64,000 nucleotides of DNA from Pseudomonadota bacterium (lineage in GTDB: Bacteria; Pseudomonadota; Gammaproteobacteria; Burkholderiales; Chitinibacteraceae). Positions 45,766 to 55,604 of the stretch are shown here, piece by piece. The position numbers and the translations under genes were made by a program. Positions within the stretch are counted from its first letter, which is position 1; every line of letters starts with the position of its first letter. The stretch covers positions 83,081 through 147,080 of the forward strand of contig JAGTRM010000004.1 in assembly GCA_018261735.1 (NCBI GenBank), written 5' to 3'. The notes below the pieces were generated by a model that was not told where the DNA came from, made no database searches, and saw only the letters and a list, made by a program, of their open reading frames with translations.

Positions 45766-46098
45766 ATGGATCTGGCAGCCCTGATTGAAAAACTGCGCGA
45801 ATTCGCACGCGAACGCGACTGGGAGCGCTACCACACGCCCAAGAATCTGGCGATGGCCATGTCGGTGGAGATGGCCGAACTGGTCGAGCACTTCCAGTGG
45901 CTGACGCCGGAGGAATCGCTGGCGGTGCAAAACGACCCAGCCAAACTCACCGCGATCGGCGAAGAAATGGCCGATGTGCTGCTCTACTTGGTGCGCATGG
46001 CCGACGTACTCGGTGTCGATCTGGAACAGGCTGCGTTGCGCAAGATCGGCTTGAACGCAATCAAATATCCGCCCGTGCCGCAGAAGGCCAAGTCATGA
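45766..46098 (+). CDS. MazG-like nucleotide pyrophosphohydrolase
   Basis: A 110-residue all-helical NTP pyrophosphatase with the acidic EExxE/ExxD pattern (VEMAELVEHFQWLTPEE, EEMADVLLYLVRMADVL), close to the dCTPase/RS21-C6 group that clears unwanted dNTPs. The ATG at 45766 is preceded by GGATGAG; an ATG at 45754 inside the terminator tail is less likely. The stop overlaps the dusC start by four bases. Confidence 0.85.
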   Translation: MDLAALIEKLREFARERDWERYHTPKNLAMAMSVEMAELVEHFQWLTPEESLAVQNDPAKLTAIGEEMADVLLYLVRMADVLGVDLEQAALRKIGLNAIKYPPVPQKAKS

Positions 46099-47033
46099 GA
46101 ATCCTGCTCGCGCCGATGGAGGGGCTGCTTGACTGCGTGCTGCGCGATATTCTGACCCGCGTCGGCGGCGTTGATCTGTGCGTCTCGGAATTCGTGCGCG
46201 TATCCGGTTCGCTGCTGCCCAACCGCACTTATCAGCGCATCGTGCCGGAACTGGATCAGGGCAGCCGCACCACGGCGGGCGTGCCGGTACGGGTGCAATT
46301 GCTTGGTTCCGATCCCTATTTCATGGCCCTCAATGCCGCGCGGTTGGCGGCATTGAAACCCGCTGCGATTGATCTTAATTTCGGCTGCCCGGCCAAGACG
46401 GTGAATCGCCACGGCGGCGGCTCGATTCTCTTGCGCGAACCCGATCGTATCCACGAACTGGTGGCAGCGGTGCGCGCCGCGATTCCGCCGGATATGATGC
46501 TGACCGCCAAGATGCGCTTGGGCTACGAAGATAAGACCCTGGCGCTGGATTGTGCTCGGGCAATGGAAGCGGGCGGAGCGGCGGAACTGGTGGTGCACGC
46601 CCGTACCAAAGTGGAAGGCTACAAGCCGCCGGCGCACTGGGAGTGGATCGGCCGCATCCAGGATGCGGTGAAAATCCCGGTGATCGCCAATGGCGAGATC
46701 TGGACCGTTGACGATTATCGTCGCTGCCGCGAAATCAGCGGCGTGGCGGATGTGATGCTCGGGCGTGGCATGGTCGCCAATCCGGCACTGGCGCAGCTGA
46801 TCAAGCACGGGGAGAGTGGTGCCATGCCGTGGGCACAATTGCAGCCGCTCCTTGCGGATTTCTGGCTACTGGTCACGCGCCATACCCTGCCCAAATACCA
46901 CTGTGGACGGGTCAAACAGTGGCTCAATTATTTGCGCCAGACCTATCCGGAGGCGGAGGCCCTGTATCAAACGGTGCGAATCGTGACGCAGCCGCAGGAA
47001 ATGGCTGCCATTCTCTGCCAGCCGCAAGTTTAA
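46095..47033 (+). CDS. dusC: tRNA-dihydrouridine(16) synthase DusC
   Basis: A 312-residue FMN enzyme that reduces a uridine in the tRNA D-loop with NADPH. The catalytic cysteine is C98 in NFGCPAKTVNRHGGG; the start MRILLAPMEGLLD and VHARTKVEGYKPPAHW support the DusC branch. The frame is open far upstream, but ATG 46095 gives the family start and overlaps the MazG-like gene by four bases. Confidence 0.92.
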   Translation: MRILLAPMEGLLDCVLRDILTRVGGVDLCVSEFVRVSGSLLPNRTYQRIVPELDQGSRTTAGVPVRVQLLGSDPYFMALNAARLAALKPAAIDLNFGCPAKTVNRHGGGSILLREPDRIHELVAAVRAAIPPDMMLTAKMRLGYEDKTLALDCARAMEAGGAAELVVHARTKVEGYKPPAHWEWIGRIQDAVKIPVIANGEIWTVDDYRRCREISGVADVMLGRGMVANPALAQLIKHGESGAMPWAQLQPLLADFWLLVTRHTLPKYHCGRVKQWLNYLRQTYPEAEALYQTVRIVTQPQEMAAILCQPQV

Positions 47034-47038
47034 AAAAC

Positions 47039-47071
47039 TAACGCCACCGCTTTATGCTGTGGCGTTTTGTT
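47039..47071 (+). terminator. Intrinsic terminator of dusC
   Basis: AACGCCAC pairs with GTGGCGTT around an eleven-base loop and continues TTTGTTT. It begins five bases past the dusC stop and also faces the end of mscL. Confidence 0.75.
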
Positions 47072-47092
47072 TGGGATAGATGCTTGAAAAGG

Positions 47093-47518
47093 TTATTTTT
47101 TAAGTAGATCGCGAATCTCGCGCAATAGCTCGATATCTTCCGGTGTCGGTGCAGGAGCCGCAGGTGCGGGGGCTTCTTCACGCTTGAGTTTGTTGATCAT
47201 CTTGACCACCAGGAAAATTGCAAAAGCGATAATGATGAAACTGATGAGCTGGTTGAAAAACAGGCCGGGATTCAAGGTGACTGCGCCGGCTTTTTGCGCA
47301 TCGGCCAAGGTGGCATAAGGCCCGGGGACTTTGCCTTCGTTGAGAATGAAGAAAATGTTCGCAAAATCCACCTTGCCTACGATCATCCCGATGGGGGGCA
47401 TGATGATGTCTTTGACCAGCGAATCGACAATTTTCCCGAAAGCAGCGCCGATGACCACGCCGACTGCGAGATCAATGACATTGCCCCGCATCGCAAATTC
47501 TTTGAATTCCTTGAGCAT
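47093..47518 (-). CDS. mscL: Large-conductance mechanosensitive channel
   Basis: A 141-residue membrane protein that opens on membrane tension to release solutes during osmotic downshock. M1 is [21 protein letters not shown] and M2 is [20 protein letters not shown]; the C-terminal helix bundle is acidic ([13 protein letters not shown]). The proline/alanine-rich stretch before it ([15 protein letters not shown]) is a flexible linker. It is a single gene. Confidence 0.95.
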   Translation of the reverse strand: MLKEFKEFAMRGNVIDLAVGVVIGAAFGKIVDSLVKDIIMPPIGMIVGKVDFANIFFILNEGKVPGPYATLADAQKAGAVTLNPGLFFNQLISFIIIAFAIFLVVKMINKLKREEAPAPAAPAPTPEDIELLREIRDLLKK

Positions 47519-47654
47519 GATTCGTGTCCCTTGAGTAATTGTGTTTTTAAAATTGGATTGGGTTCTGTTGATCTAACCCTGCCATGCTTATTTTAGTCAG
47601 GAAATAACCCGTATAAAAATTATGTTTCCACGGAAATGGGGGTGAGCACATCCA

Positions 47655-47682
47655 TTGTCAATATCAGCAGCTGGGCTAAGAT
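47655..47682 (+). promoter_or_regulatory. Possible promoter of the HPt/HD gene
   Basis: TTGTCA (five of six) and TAAGAT (four of six) with a 16-base spacer, giving a predicted start near 47689 and a 120-base leader. The rest of the 289-base gap 47519-47807 shows nothing further that I can assign. Confidence 0.4.
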
Positions 47683-47807
47683 TGTATGTGAGCACCACAT
47701 AACGAACGCGTCCGGTTTTCGCGCTACATGAATTCAATTCTGTGTTCCCGGGGTGTGGCCTGTCATTTTATCTTTGCTGTAAATGCCTTACTTGCCATGG
47801 GTGGCTT

Positions 47808-48941
47808 ATGCATGCTGCGGATGTAGATTTTTCGCTTTTACCGGAGGTCATGGCCGAAGTTCAGGAACACTTGCCGGAGCTGGAGCGCGATCTGCACCAC
47901 TTGGTGCAGACGCCGGATTCGGCTGAGCTGCTGGCCAGTGCTTTTCGGCATATGCATACCATCAAGGGCGATTTCGGTTATTGCCGGGCAACGCCCATCA
48001 TCGAATTCATCCACCACTTGGAAGGCGTATTGCAAAGTATGCGAAATCGCGTCTTTCAATGCTCCGCGTTGGTGGCTGAAGCACTCATACAGAGCATGGA
48101 TCAGGTGTCGACGATGATGGAATCGCTGGCACAAACCCGGCAATTCGATGCCAAGCCGCGGGGGGCGCTGACCGGTTTGATTCAGCAGCTGGCGCAAGCC
48201 CAAAACCAGCAGGAGGCAGACCAGGCTGCGCGATATATCTTGCTGGCCGAGCATGATGTGAATCTGGGCGAAGCAGGGCAGGGCGATAGCGCAGTGCCAC
48301 TGCCTTCTGCGGAAAGTGTGGCTCGTGCACTGGCTTTGGGGGAATTACTCTCGGATGCCTTGGGCGTCAGGTTTCCGCGCTGGCGTGGCCGTGCGGCACG
48401 GCAACGCGAACTGATCCTTGAGCTCAACCAGCAATATCTGCATCCCAGTCATGCCGATGCGCTGATCATTGCGGTCTACTGGCATGATGTCGGGTTGCTG
48501 GCTGGCCCCGATTCTTTTATGCACAATCCCCCGGCACCTAAAACTGCAGCCTGGCCGGCCTATGCGGAGCATCCGGAGCGTGCTGCAACCTGGCTGCTGG
48601 CGGTGTCGCCGGATTGCACCGAAGCCGCTCAAATCATCCGCCAGCATCATCAGTGGGTTAGCGGTGCGGGCATTCCGGCTGCCGTGTACAAAACATCGCT
48701 GCATCAAGGCGCCTTGATGCTGGGGTGTGCGGATTTGATGTTCGATCGGGTGGCGGGGCTGCAGGGCGAAGATTACCAGCGGGGTGTGTTGCGAACCCTG
48801 TTTGATGTCAGTGCAGGCTTCGAGACCCGGTTCGATGCGGCGCTGATCTCCGCTTTTGAATCCATTGTGCATGGATTCGCTGCGCGTGCGGGCGCTGCGG
48901 CGAGTGAACAATCAGGTTCTGTTTTCCACCAATCCCGATAA
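47808..48941 (+). CDS. HPt domain fused to HD-GYP-like domain
   Basis: A 377-residue protein. The N-terminal histidine-phosphotransfer domain has the phosphoacceptor H50 in FRHMHTIKGDFGY. After a linker, a HD-type domain shows YWHDVG (H226-D227), AEHPERAATWLL (H255), RQHHQWVSGAGIP (H280-H281) and ADLMFDR (D309). The order follows the HD-GYP phosphodiesterase pattern, but the GYP triad reads GIP. The role would be a phosphorelay-controlled signalling output, but the kinase partner is not nearby. The last 30 bases overlap the end of the convergent ABC gene. Confidence 0.75.
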   Translation: MHAADVDFSLLPEVMAEVQEHLPELERDLHHLVQTPDSAELLASAFRHMHTIKGDFGYCRATPIIEFIHHLEGVLQSMRNRVFQCSALVAEALIQSMDQVSTMMESLAQTRQFDAKPRGALTGLIQQLAQAQNQQEADQAARYILLAEHDVNLGEAGQGDSAVPLPSAESVARALALGELLSDALGVRFPRWRGRAARQRELILELNQQYLHPSHADALIIAVYWHDVGLLAGPDSFMHNPPAPKTAAWPAYAEHPERAATWLLAVSPDCTEAAQIIRQHHQWVSGAGIPAAVYKTSLHQGALMLGCADLMFDRVAGLQGEDYQRGVLRTLFDVSAGFETRFDAALISAFESIVHGFAARAGAAASEQSGSVFHQSR

Positions 48942-49604
48942 TTCGCCCTTTTCCAGGTGACGCACGGCGCGGGCGGCGTCGGCGGCTTTCTGATCGTGGG
49001 TGACCATGACGATGGTTTTGCCCATTTCGCGGTTCAGTCGTTCCAGAAGTAGCAGGATTTCTTCGCCTGATTTGCGGTCGAGATCGCCGGTGGGCTCGTC
49101 GGCGACGATCAGCGTCGGATCGGTGACGATGGCGCGGGCGATGGCAACGCGTTGTTGCTGTCCGCCGGATAACTCCCCCGGCGTGTGCGTAACGCGGTCG
49201 GACAGGCCAACCAGATCAAGTGCCAGCAGCGCGCGTTCCCGCCGTTCCCGCCGGGAAAGCGGCGAAAGCAACAGCGGCAGTTCGACATTTTCCTGCGCAG
49301 TGAGCACCGGCATCAGGTTGTAGAACTGGAAGATGAAGCCGATGTTGGCTGCGCGCCAGTCGGCGAGTTCTGCATCGTTCAGCGTGGCAATATCGATGTC
49401 GTTGACCAGAATTTGGCCGGAGGATGGCTTGTCGATGCCGGCGATCAGGTTGAGCAGGGTGGATTTCCCCGAGCCGGATGGCCCCATCAGGGCGAGGTAA
49501 TCGCCCTGCAGGATATCAAAGCTGATGTCTATCAGCACGTCGAGCGCTTGGTCGCCCCGGTAGTAGGTTTTGCAGAGGCCGCGCAGGCTGACGGCGACGC
49601 TCAC
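48912..49604 (-). CDS. ABC transporter ATP-binding protein (MacB/LolD type)
   Basis: A 230-residue ATPase with Walker [10 protein letters not shown] (41-49), signature LSGGQQQR (145-152) and Walker B LIVADE (165-170). The sequence is close to the MacB/LolD branch that works with FtsX-like permeases in lipoprotein transport, peptide export or antibiotic efflux. The upstream overlapping gene encodes a membrane-fusion protein, but no permease gene adjoins either. It overlaps that gene by four bases and the convergent HPt gene by 30. Confidence 0.9.
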   Translation of the reverse strand: MSVAVSLRGLCKTYYRGDQALDVLIDISFDILQGDYLALMGPSGSGKSTLLNLIAGIDKPSSGQILVNDIDIATLNDAELADWRAANIGFIFQFYNLMPVLTAQENVELPLLLSPLSRRERRERALLALDLVGLSDRVTHTPGELSGGQQQRVAIARAIVTDPTLIVADEPTGDLDRKSGEEILLLLERLNREMGKTIVMVTHDQKAADAARAVRHLEKGELSGLVENRT

Positions 49605-50797
49605 TTCATTTTCTCCGTGACCAGCGCGCCGTCCTTGAGTTTGGCCGAAGGCGAAAGCACCACGGTTTCGCCGTTTTTCAGGCCCTCCTTCACTTCGATC
49701 AGGTCGCCAATTCTGCCACCCAGTGTGACCTTGCGTGCCTGCACCTTGCCGGTTTTGTCCACGACAAAAGCGGTGCCCTCCTTGACCGCGTCGGCTTGCA
49801 CCGCCAGGCGCGGCTGGCGTTCGTCGGCTTTGAGCGGCCGTTCCAGGAAGGCGACCTTGGCGCTCATGTCTGGCAGTACGCGCGGGTCGGTTTCTTCAAA
49901 CTTGATCTTGAACTTCACAGTGGCTTTGCTGCGATCCACCGTGGGCACGATGCGCTGAACGCTGCCCAGCAGGCGCGTGTCGGGCAGGGCATCGAGTTGG
50001 ATCTCACACGGTTGGCCCACGCGCGCCTTGGAAAGGCTGGTTTCGGAAACATCGGCTTCCACTTCCAGTGTGGTGAGGTCTGCCATTGTGACCACGGCGC
50101 CCTTGGAATCGGCGCTGGTACTGAACGGCGCGACGATATCGCCGACATTGGCCTGTTTGGTCAGCACCACGCCGGCAAACGGTGCTCGGATGATCGTGTT
50201 GTCCACCGAGGCTTGCGCATTGCGTACGGCGGCCTGCATCATTTTCACGGTGGCCACTTGTGCAAAAACTGCGGATACCGCTTGCTGATAGCGGCTTTGC
50301 GCGGCATCGACGGCAGCCGGAGAAACGAATTTTTGCTCGGCCAACTCTTTCTGGCGCTTGAGATTGAGCTGCGCATCCAGTCGGTCGGCTTCCAGTTGTT
50401 GCTGGCGTGCTTTCGAAACCTCGACATTTGCGCGGGCCTGGGCCAGTTGCGCCTGCATGTCGCTGTTTTCCAGCCGGGCGATGATCTCGCCCGCTTTGAC
50501 GATGCTGCCTTCGCGAACACCCAGCCATTCGAGCCGGCCGGTGCCTTTGGTGGCCACGGCAGCCTTGCGGTCGGCCGTTACGTAGCCGGTGGCATTGAGC
50601 AGCGTGATCGATTGCGCAGGCCAAGCCTGGGTGACACGGGCGGTTTCCACTTCCTGCGCCTGTTTGCCGATCACCAAGGCAACTGCTCCCACTATGCCGA
50701 GCAACACCACGCCGATGAGCAACGGTTTTATCCAGCGGCGCCGACGCTTTGGCGTTATGTCGCGTTTGATCTTGAGTTGATCCAGTGTTTCGGCCAT
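49601..50797 (-). CDS. Membrane-fusion (HlyD/MacA-like) protein
   Basis: A 398-residue periplasmic adaptor with one N-terminal membrane anchor (WIKPLLIGVVLLGIVGAVALV, about 22-42), a lipoyl/barrel region, a long coiled-coil hairpin (ARANVEVSKARQQQLEADRL, FAQVATVKMMQAAVRNAQAS) and a C-terminal barrel. It resembles MacA and related efflux adaptors that bridge an inner-membrane ABC pump to an outer-membrane channel. ATG 50797 gives MAETLDQLKIK; an open frame extends to 50839. It is coupled to the ATPase gene by a four-base overlap. Confidence 0.88.
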   Translation of the reverse strand: MAETLDQLKIKRDITPKRRRRWIKPLLIGVVLLGIVGAVALVIGKQAQEVETARVTQAWPAQSITLLNATGYVTADRKAAVATKGTGRLEWLGVREGSIVKAGEIIARLENSDMQAQLAQARANVEVSKARQQQLEADRLDAQLNLKRQKELAEQKFVSPAAVDAAQSRYQQAVSAVFAQVATVKMMQAAVRNAQASVDNTIIRAPFAGVVLTKQANVGDIVAPFSTSADSKGAVVTMADLTTLEVEADVSETSLSKARVGQPCEIQLDALPDTRLLGSVQRIVPTVDRSKATVKFKIKFEETDPRVLPDMSAKVAFLERPLKADERQPRLAVQADAVKEGTAFVVDKTGKVQARKVTLGGRIGDLIEVKEGLKNGETVVLSPSAKLKDGALVTEKMK

Positions 50798-50918
50798 GGG
50801 TTCGGAACCACGAAAGACTTTGAAGCCTGATTCTATCACTTGCCCAAGCGCGGGGATTTTCCCGGTGCGGAATTACACAGTCATTGCTGGTCCGGAAATT
50901 CCACGACCTCGGCGTGGG

Positions 50919-52106
50919 TTATCTGGAGGGCGCCGAAACCAGGTGCAGCCGGGTGATTTCAGACGGTGCACCGAATCGTTTGGGTGGACCCCAATAGCCG
51001 GTGCCGCGACTGATGTAGATCCAGAGATGATCCAGGCGGTGCAGTCCTGCTGTATAGGGTTGCTGCAAGCGGACAAAAAGATTCCATGGCCAGAATTGCC
51101 CGCCGTGCGTGTGCCCGGACAATTGCAGATCGAAGCCGGCGGCGGCCGCTGCTTTCGCCGAGCGTGGCTGGTGGGCCAGCAGGATTTTGGGCATTGCGGC
51201 AGGAGCGCCGCCTAGGGCGGTTTGCGGATTGCTTTGCTGGGCCGGATCGAACAAATGGGCGCTATAGTCAGTTACGCCCGCTACGACCAGCGAGGCACCG
51301 TCGTGTTCCAGCACCACATGTTCGTTCATTAAGCAACGCAGCCCCAGTCGCCTGAATTCGCTCACCCATTGCGCAGCACCCGAGTAATACTCGTGGTTGC
51401 CGGTAACGAAGCAGGCGCCATGCCGGACCTGCAGGTTTGCCAGCGGCTGGGTGTGCGGGGCGAGCTCAGGCACGCTGCCATCGACCACGTCGCCGGTGAT
51501 GGCGATCAAGTCGGCGCCGAGGGAATTGACCCGCTCGACAACTGCTTGAACGTAGTCACGCTTGATCGTCGGTCCGACATGGATGTCGCTGATCTGAACG
51601 ATGGTGAAGCCGGCCAGTGCAGGGGGCAATCCCTCCAGCGGAACGTCGATTTCAACGACACGAGGCAGGCGCCGCGCATTGGCAAAACCCACGAGTGTGA
51701 TCAGTACCGCTAGCAGTGGAACCAGCAGCGCACTGGCGAAGTTGAGCTGCGATCCGCCGATCAAAGCCAAAACCACATCGCGCAGAACGGTCAGCACCAG
51801 TACCGATGAAAACAAACCCATGGTCAGCGAACCCATCCAGGTAATCCGGTCCGACAGCGGCTGGCTTGAAATCACAAATCGGGCCAGCATGCCCCAGGGA
51901 ATTAGCAATGTGGATGAAACCAGTAGCAACAAACCAAAGAGCCAGCCCGAGCGGCCCTGCGCCAAGTCCGGCAGCAGTTGCCAGCCGATGTAGCCATGCA
52001 AGAGCACAAGCAGCACGGTCACCGTAATGGCAAAACGGATCAGCCGTGCCGGTGACTGGGAAGGAAAGGCTGTCGGGTGTTCGGTTTCGTTATGCTCGCG
52101 TTGCAT
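50919..52106 (-). CDS. Membrane-bound metallophosphoesterase (YaeI-like)
   Basis: A 395-residue protein with about four N-terminal membrane segments (residues 22-135) and a C-terminal calcineurin-type phosphoesterase domain. Metal-binding motifs are SDIHVGP, TGDVVDG, TGNHEYY and SGHTHGGQFWP. Relatives such as YaeI act on UDP-sugar or lipid intermediates, but the substrate here is unknown. The ATG at 52106 is the frame start. It is divergent from xseB with 325 bases between. Confidence 0.85.
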   Translation of the reverse strand: MQREHNETEHPTAFPSQSPARLIRFAITVTVLLVLLHGYIGWQLLPDLAQGRSGWLFGLLLLVSSTLLIPWGMLARFVISSQPLSDRITWMGSLTMGLFSSVLVLTVLRDVVLALIGGSQLNFASALLVPLLAVLITLVGFANARRLPRVVEIDVPLEGLPPALAGFTIVQISDIHVGPTIKRDYVQAVVERVNSLGADLIAITGDVVDGSVPELAPHTQPLANLQVRHGACFVTGNHEYYSGAAQWVSEFRRLGLRCLMNEHVVLEHDGASLVVAGVTDYSAHLFDPAQQSNPQTALGGAPAAMPKILLAHQPRSAKAAAAAGFDLQLSGHTHGGQFWPWNLFVRLQQPYTAGLHRLDHLWIYISRGTGYWGPPKRFGAPSEITRLHLVSAPSR

Positions 52107-52372
52107 GGGCTAGCCTTGAGTGTTTCATCGGGAGACGATCTCGTTTCTACTGGTGTTGCCTGAAGGTTTGTTTGAGAGTCCTGCTACAGTTGAATGGTTC
52201 GTGGTTTGCCATGATTCTTGTGATTGCATTGTCGTTTTGGGGGATTGGGGCGGATGGCGTGTTTTCTCCATAAGCCTGAAACAGCACTGCCCTGAATTTC
52301 ATATATGGGTATGAGTCAAATTCTCAACCGCTTTTATACGGCAGCAACTCTCGCGATAAAGCGCTTTCTCCA

Positions 52373-52401
52373 TTGACTAGCGGGGGGCTGGCGGCTATCT
52401 T
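52373..52401 (+). promoter_or_regulatory. Promoter of xseB-ispA-dxs
   Basis: TTGACT (five of six) and TATCTT (four of six) with a 17-base spacer. The predicted start is near 52408, 24 bases before the xseB ATG. The rest of the 325-base gap 52107-52431 contains only a few short open frames that do not look coding. Confidence 0.6.
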
Positions 52402-52431
52402 GCACTGCTTTGATTATGGGAGCGCAGGGGC

Positions 52432-52665
52432 ATGGCTAAAGCTGCCAAAATGCCGGATAACTTTGAGGCCGGCCTCGCTGAGCTGGAAAATCTGATTGCC
52501 GCGCTGGAATCCGGCAATGCCCCCCTTGAGGAAGCGCTGGCACGCTATCAGCGCGGAATCGAATTGATGCGTTTTTGCGAGAGCAAGCTGGCCGATGCCG
52601 AACAGCGAATTCGCGTGCTGGAAGGCGGCGAATTGAAACCGTTTAATCCCGAAGAGAATGCCTGA
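52432..52665 (+). CDS. xseB: Exodeoxyribonuclease VII small subunit
   Basis: A 77-residue helical protein with the XseB pattern FEAGLAELENLIAALESGNAPLEEALARYQRG. With XseA it forms the single-strand exonuclease ExoVII; xseA is not in the window. It heads the xseB-ispA-dxs operon common in proteobacteria and overlaps ispA by one base. Confidence 0.95.
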   Translation: MAKAAKMPDNFEAGLAELENLIAALESGNAPLEEALARYQRGIELMRFCESKLADAEQRIRVLEGGELKPFNPEENA

Positions 52666-53561
52666 TGACCCTGCCGGATTTCAAAACCTGGGCAAAATCG
52701 ATCCAGGAACGCGTCGAAGTCACGCTTGGCGAAGTATTGCCTGCCGCCGGTCATCAACCGGCACAATTGCATGAAGCCATGCGCTACGCCGTGCTCGATG
52801 GCGGCAAGCGCGTGCGCCCGCTGCTGGTGTTCGCCGCCGGCGAAATCGTCGGTGCCAGCCCGGAACGCTTGCAGTATGCCGCGTGCGCGGTAGAAATGAT
52901 CCACGCCTATTCGCTGGTGCATGACGACATGCCGGCGATGGACAACGATGTGCTGCGCCGGGGAAAGGCCACGGTGCATGTGGCCTACGGCGAAGCTACG
53001 GCCTTGCTGGTGGGCGATGCGCTGCAGACCGCTGCGTTTGATACTCTGTCTTCCCGTGTGCTGGCGGATAATCCCACCGACCAGTTGCGCATGGTGAATA
53101 TCCTCGCGCGGGCCTCGGGCAGTTTCGGCATGTGCGGCGGGCAGGGTATCGATCTCTATGGCGTTGGCAAGGCACTGACCCTGCCCGAACTGGAAATGAT
53201 GCACATCCTGAAAACCGGCGCGCTGATCCGCTCGTCGGTGTTACTGGGTTCATTCTGTGGTGCTGCCTTGGATGAAGCCGAGCGCAGCCGGCTCGACCAT
53301 TTCGCCAAGTGCATGGGCCTGGCTTTCCAGGTCGTCGATGATATTCTCGACTGCGAAGCAGATTCTGCCACGCTGGGCAAGACGGCGGGCAAGGATGTTG
53401 CCAACAACAAGCCCACCTATGTCTCTCTTCTGGGACTTGCCGAAGCACGCCGTCATGCCGCCATGTTGCTGGCCGATGCGCAGGATGCCCTGGTCCCGTT
53501 TGGCGCTCGCGCCCAAAGATTGAAGGAAATCGCGGACTTCATCGTGGAGCGCCGCAGCTGA
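52665..53561 (+). CDS. ispA: (2E,6E)-farnesyl diphosphate synthase
   Basis: A 298-residue prenyltransferase that condenses IPP with DMAPP and GPP. The first aspartate-rich motif is DDMPAMD (87-93) and the second is VVDDILD (D225, D226, D229); [10 protein letters not shown] and [10 protein letters not shown] are also conserved. Its product feeds quinone and undecaprenyl synthesis. It sits between xseB and dxs, the enzyme that makes its precursor pathway's first intermediate. Confidence 0.96.
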   Translation: MTLPDFKTWAKSIQERVEVTLGEVLPAAGHQPAQLHEAMRYAVLDGGKRVRPLLVFAAGEIVGASPERLQYAACAVEMIHAYSLVHDDMPAMDNDVLRRGKATVHVAYGEATALLVGDALQTAAFDTLSSRVLADNPTDQLRMVNILARASGSFGMCGGQGIDLYGVGKALTLPELEMMHILKTGALIRSSVLLGSFCGAALDEAERSRLDHFAKCMGLAFQVVDDILDCEADSATLGKTAGKDVANNKPTYVSLLGLAEARRHAAMLLADAQDALVPFGARAQRLKEIADFIVERRS

Positions 53562-53563
53562 TC

Positions 53564-55405
53564 ATGACTTTTCCCTTGCTTGAAACAATCAACAACCCGG
53601 CTGATCTGAAATTGCTGGAACGCCGGCAATTGCCGCAACTAGCGCAGGAATTGCGCGATTACCTGCTGGGATCGGTCTGCCAGACCGGCGGGCATTTCGC
53701 CTCGAACCTTGGCGCGGTCGAGCTGACCATCGCGCTGCATTATGTGTTCGATACCCCGCACGACAAACTGGTCTGGGATGTGGGGCACCAGAGTTATCCG
53801 CACAAGGTGCTGACCGGCCGGCGTGATCGTATGGACAGCATGCGCAAGAAGGGCGGGCTGGCGGGTTTCCCGAAACGCGAAGAGAGCGAATACGATGCTT
53901 TCGGCGTGGGGCATTCCAGCACGTCGATCAGTGCCGCACAGGGCATGGCCGAGGCTTTCAAGCTCAAGGGTGAGCCGCACCGGGCGATTGCCGTCATCGG
54001 CGATGGCGCGATGACCGCCGGCCAAGCGTTCGAAGGGCTCAACAATGCCGGCGACAGCGATGTCGATCTGCTGGTGATCCTTAACGACAACGAGATGTCG
54101 ATCTCGCCCAATGTCGGCGGCTTGAGCAATTACCTGGCCCGCGTGCTTTCCAGCGAGTTTTACGACAAGGTTCGCAAATCCGGCAGTTACGTGCTGGATG
54201 TCGTCCCGCAGATTCGCGAACTGGCAAAAAAGACCGAAGAACATGTCAAAGGCATGTTGACCCCGGGCATCCTGTTTGAGGAGTTTGGCTTCAATTACAT
54301 CGGGCCGATCGACGGCCATAACCTCGACACCCTTGTTGCCACGCTCTCCAATATCAAGAAGCTCAAGGGGCCGCAGTTCCTGCATGTGGTCACGCGCAAG
54401 GGCGAGGGCTACAAGCTGGCCGTGGCCGACCCGACCAAATACCATGCGGTGACGCCGTTCGAGCCTGAAAATGGCATGGAAAGCAAAGCCGGCAAGCTCA
54501 CCTACACCAAGATTTTCGGCGACTGGCTGTGCGATATGGCTGCGCAAGATGGCCGTCTTGTCGGCATTACCCCAGCCATGCGCGAGGGTTCGGGTCTGGT
54601 GCGTTTCGCCAAGGAATACCCGCATCGTTATTTTGACGCCGGCATTGCCGAGCAGCACGCGGTGACATTTGCCGCAGGCCTCGCATGCGAAGGCTTGAAA
54701 CCGGTGGTGGCGATCTATTCCACTTTCCTGCAGCGCGCTTACGATCAGTTGATCCACGACGTGGCCCTGCAAAACTTGCCGGTGGTGTTTGCGATCGACC
54801 GCGGCGGCCTGGTGGGGGCTGATGGCCCGACGCATGCCGGTGCTTACGATCTTTCCTTTTTGCGCTGCATTCCCAATATGGCGGTGCTGACACCATCGGA
54901 CGAAAATGAATGCCGCCGGATGCTGTACACGGCATTCCGGCACGACGGGCCGGCGGCAGTGCGCTACCCGCGCGGCGGCGGGCCGGGCGTGGCGCTGGTG
55001 TCAGAGATGCAGGCCATTCCATTCGGCAAGGGCGAGCTTCGTCGCTCGGGTCAACGCGGCGCCGTGCTGGTATTTGGCACGCCACTTGCGGCTGCACTTA
55101 AAGCTGCCCAAACGCTGGATCTGACGGTGGCCAACATGCGCTTTGTCAAACCGCTGGATGAGGCCTTGGTGCTGGAACTGGCACAGAATCATGACTGGCT
55201 GGTAACGGTTGAGGAGAATGCCGTGATGGGCGGTGCAGGCTCGGCGGTACTGGAATGTCTTGCCGCGCACGGCATCGCCAAGCCGGTGTTGCAACTGGGC
55301 TTGCCCGATCGTTTTGTGGATCATGGCGAACAGGCTGAACTCTGGGCCGAATGCGGGCTGGATGCCGCGGGCATTGAAGTGGCGATCAAAACCCGGTTTG
55401 CCTGA
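53564..55405 (+). CDS. dxs: 1-deoxy-D-xylulose-5-phosphate synthase
   Basis: A 613-residue thiamine-diphosphate enzyme that joins pyruvate and glyceraldehyde 3-phosphate, the entry step of the MEP isoprenoid pathway and a source for PdxJ and thiamine synthesis. The TPP motif is [44 protein letters not shown] and [16 protein letters not shown] are conserved. It begins two bases after ispA and ends in a clear terminator. Confidence 0.97.
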   Translation: MTFPLLETINNPADLKLLERRQLPQLAQELRDYLLGSVCQTGGHFASNLGAVELTIALHYVFDTPHDKLVWDVGHQSYPHKVLTGRRDRMDSMRKKGGLAGFPKREESEYDAFGVGHSSTSISAAQGMAEAFKLKGEPHRAIAVIGDGAMTAGQAFEGLNNAGDSDVDLLVILNDNEMSISPNVGGLSNYLARVLSSEFYDKVRKSGSYVLDVVPQIRELAKKTEEHVKGMLTPGILFEEFGFNYIGPIDGHNLDTLVATLSNIKKLKGPQFLHVVTRKGEGYKLAVADPTKYHAVTPFEPENGMESKAGKLTYTKIFGDWLCDMAAQDGRLVGITPAMREGSGLVRFAKEYPHRYFDAGIAEQHAVTFAAGLACEGLKPVVAIYSTFLQRAYDQLIHDVALQNLPVVFAIDRGGLVGADGPTHAGAYDLSFLRCIPNMAVLTPSDENECRRMLYTAFRHDGPAAVRYPRGGGPGVALVSEMQAIPFGKGELRRSGQRGAVLVFGTPLAAALKAAQTLDLTVANMRFVKPLDEALVLELAQNHDWLVTVEENAVMGGAGSAVLECLAAHGIAKPVLQLGLPDRFVDHGEQAELWAECGLDAAGIEVAIKTRFA

Positions 55406-55434
55406 TTCGGTCACACAGGAAAAGAAGTACCCCC

Positions 55435-55468
55435 AAACACCCGGTCATTGATGGCCGGGTGTTTTTTT
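55435..55468 (+). terminator. Intrinsic terminator of dxs
   Basis: AAACACCCGG pairs with CCGGGTGTTT around a short loop and is followed by TTTT. It begins 29 bases past the dxs stop. Confidence 0.85.
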
Positions 55469-55578
55469 GACGGCCCGTAATTGTGCCAAGGCCAGTGTGA
55501 ATACCCGATGAGACTTATCCCGGCTTGCTGGGCATGATGTTGTGGGAACGCTGTGGATAAGCGGGTTAACTGCATGAG

Positions 55579-55604
55579 TAGGCAGCGGAAATTGCCGCTG
55601 CCTA
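55579..55604. other. Perfect hairpin in the dxs-trhP gap
   Basis: TAGGCAGCGG pairs perfectly with CCGCTGCCTA around AAATTG and has no T run on either strand. The 370-base gap 55406-55777 also holds the dxs terminator at its start, and nothing else I can assign. The hairpin could be part of a leader of trhP or a small RNA. Confidence 0.5.

Noticed and set aside
52046..52314. Short open frames in the gap before xseB
   Set aside because: They overlap each other in different frames, lack ribosome sites and show no family pattern.
53639..54943. A 434-codon minus-strand open frame across dxs
   Set aside because: Antisense to dxs and without a ribosome site or known motif.
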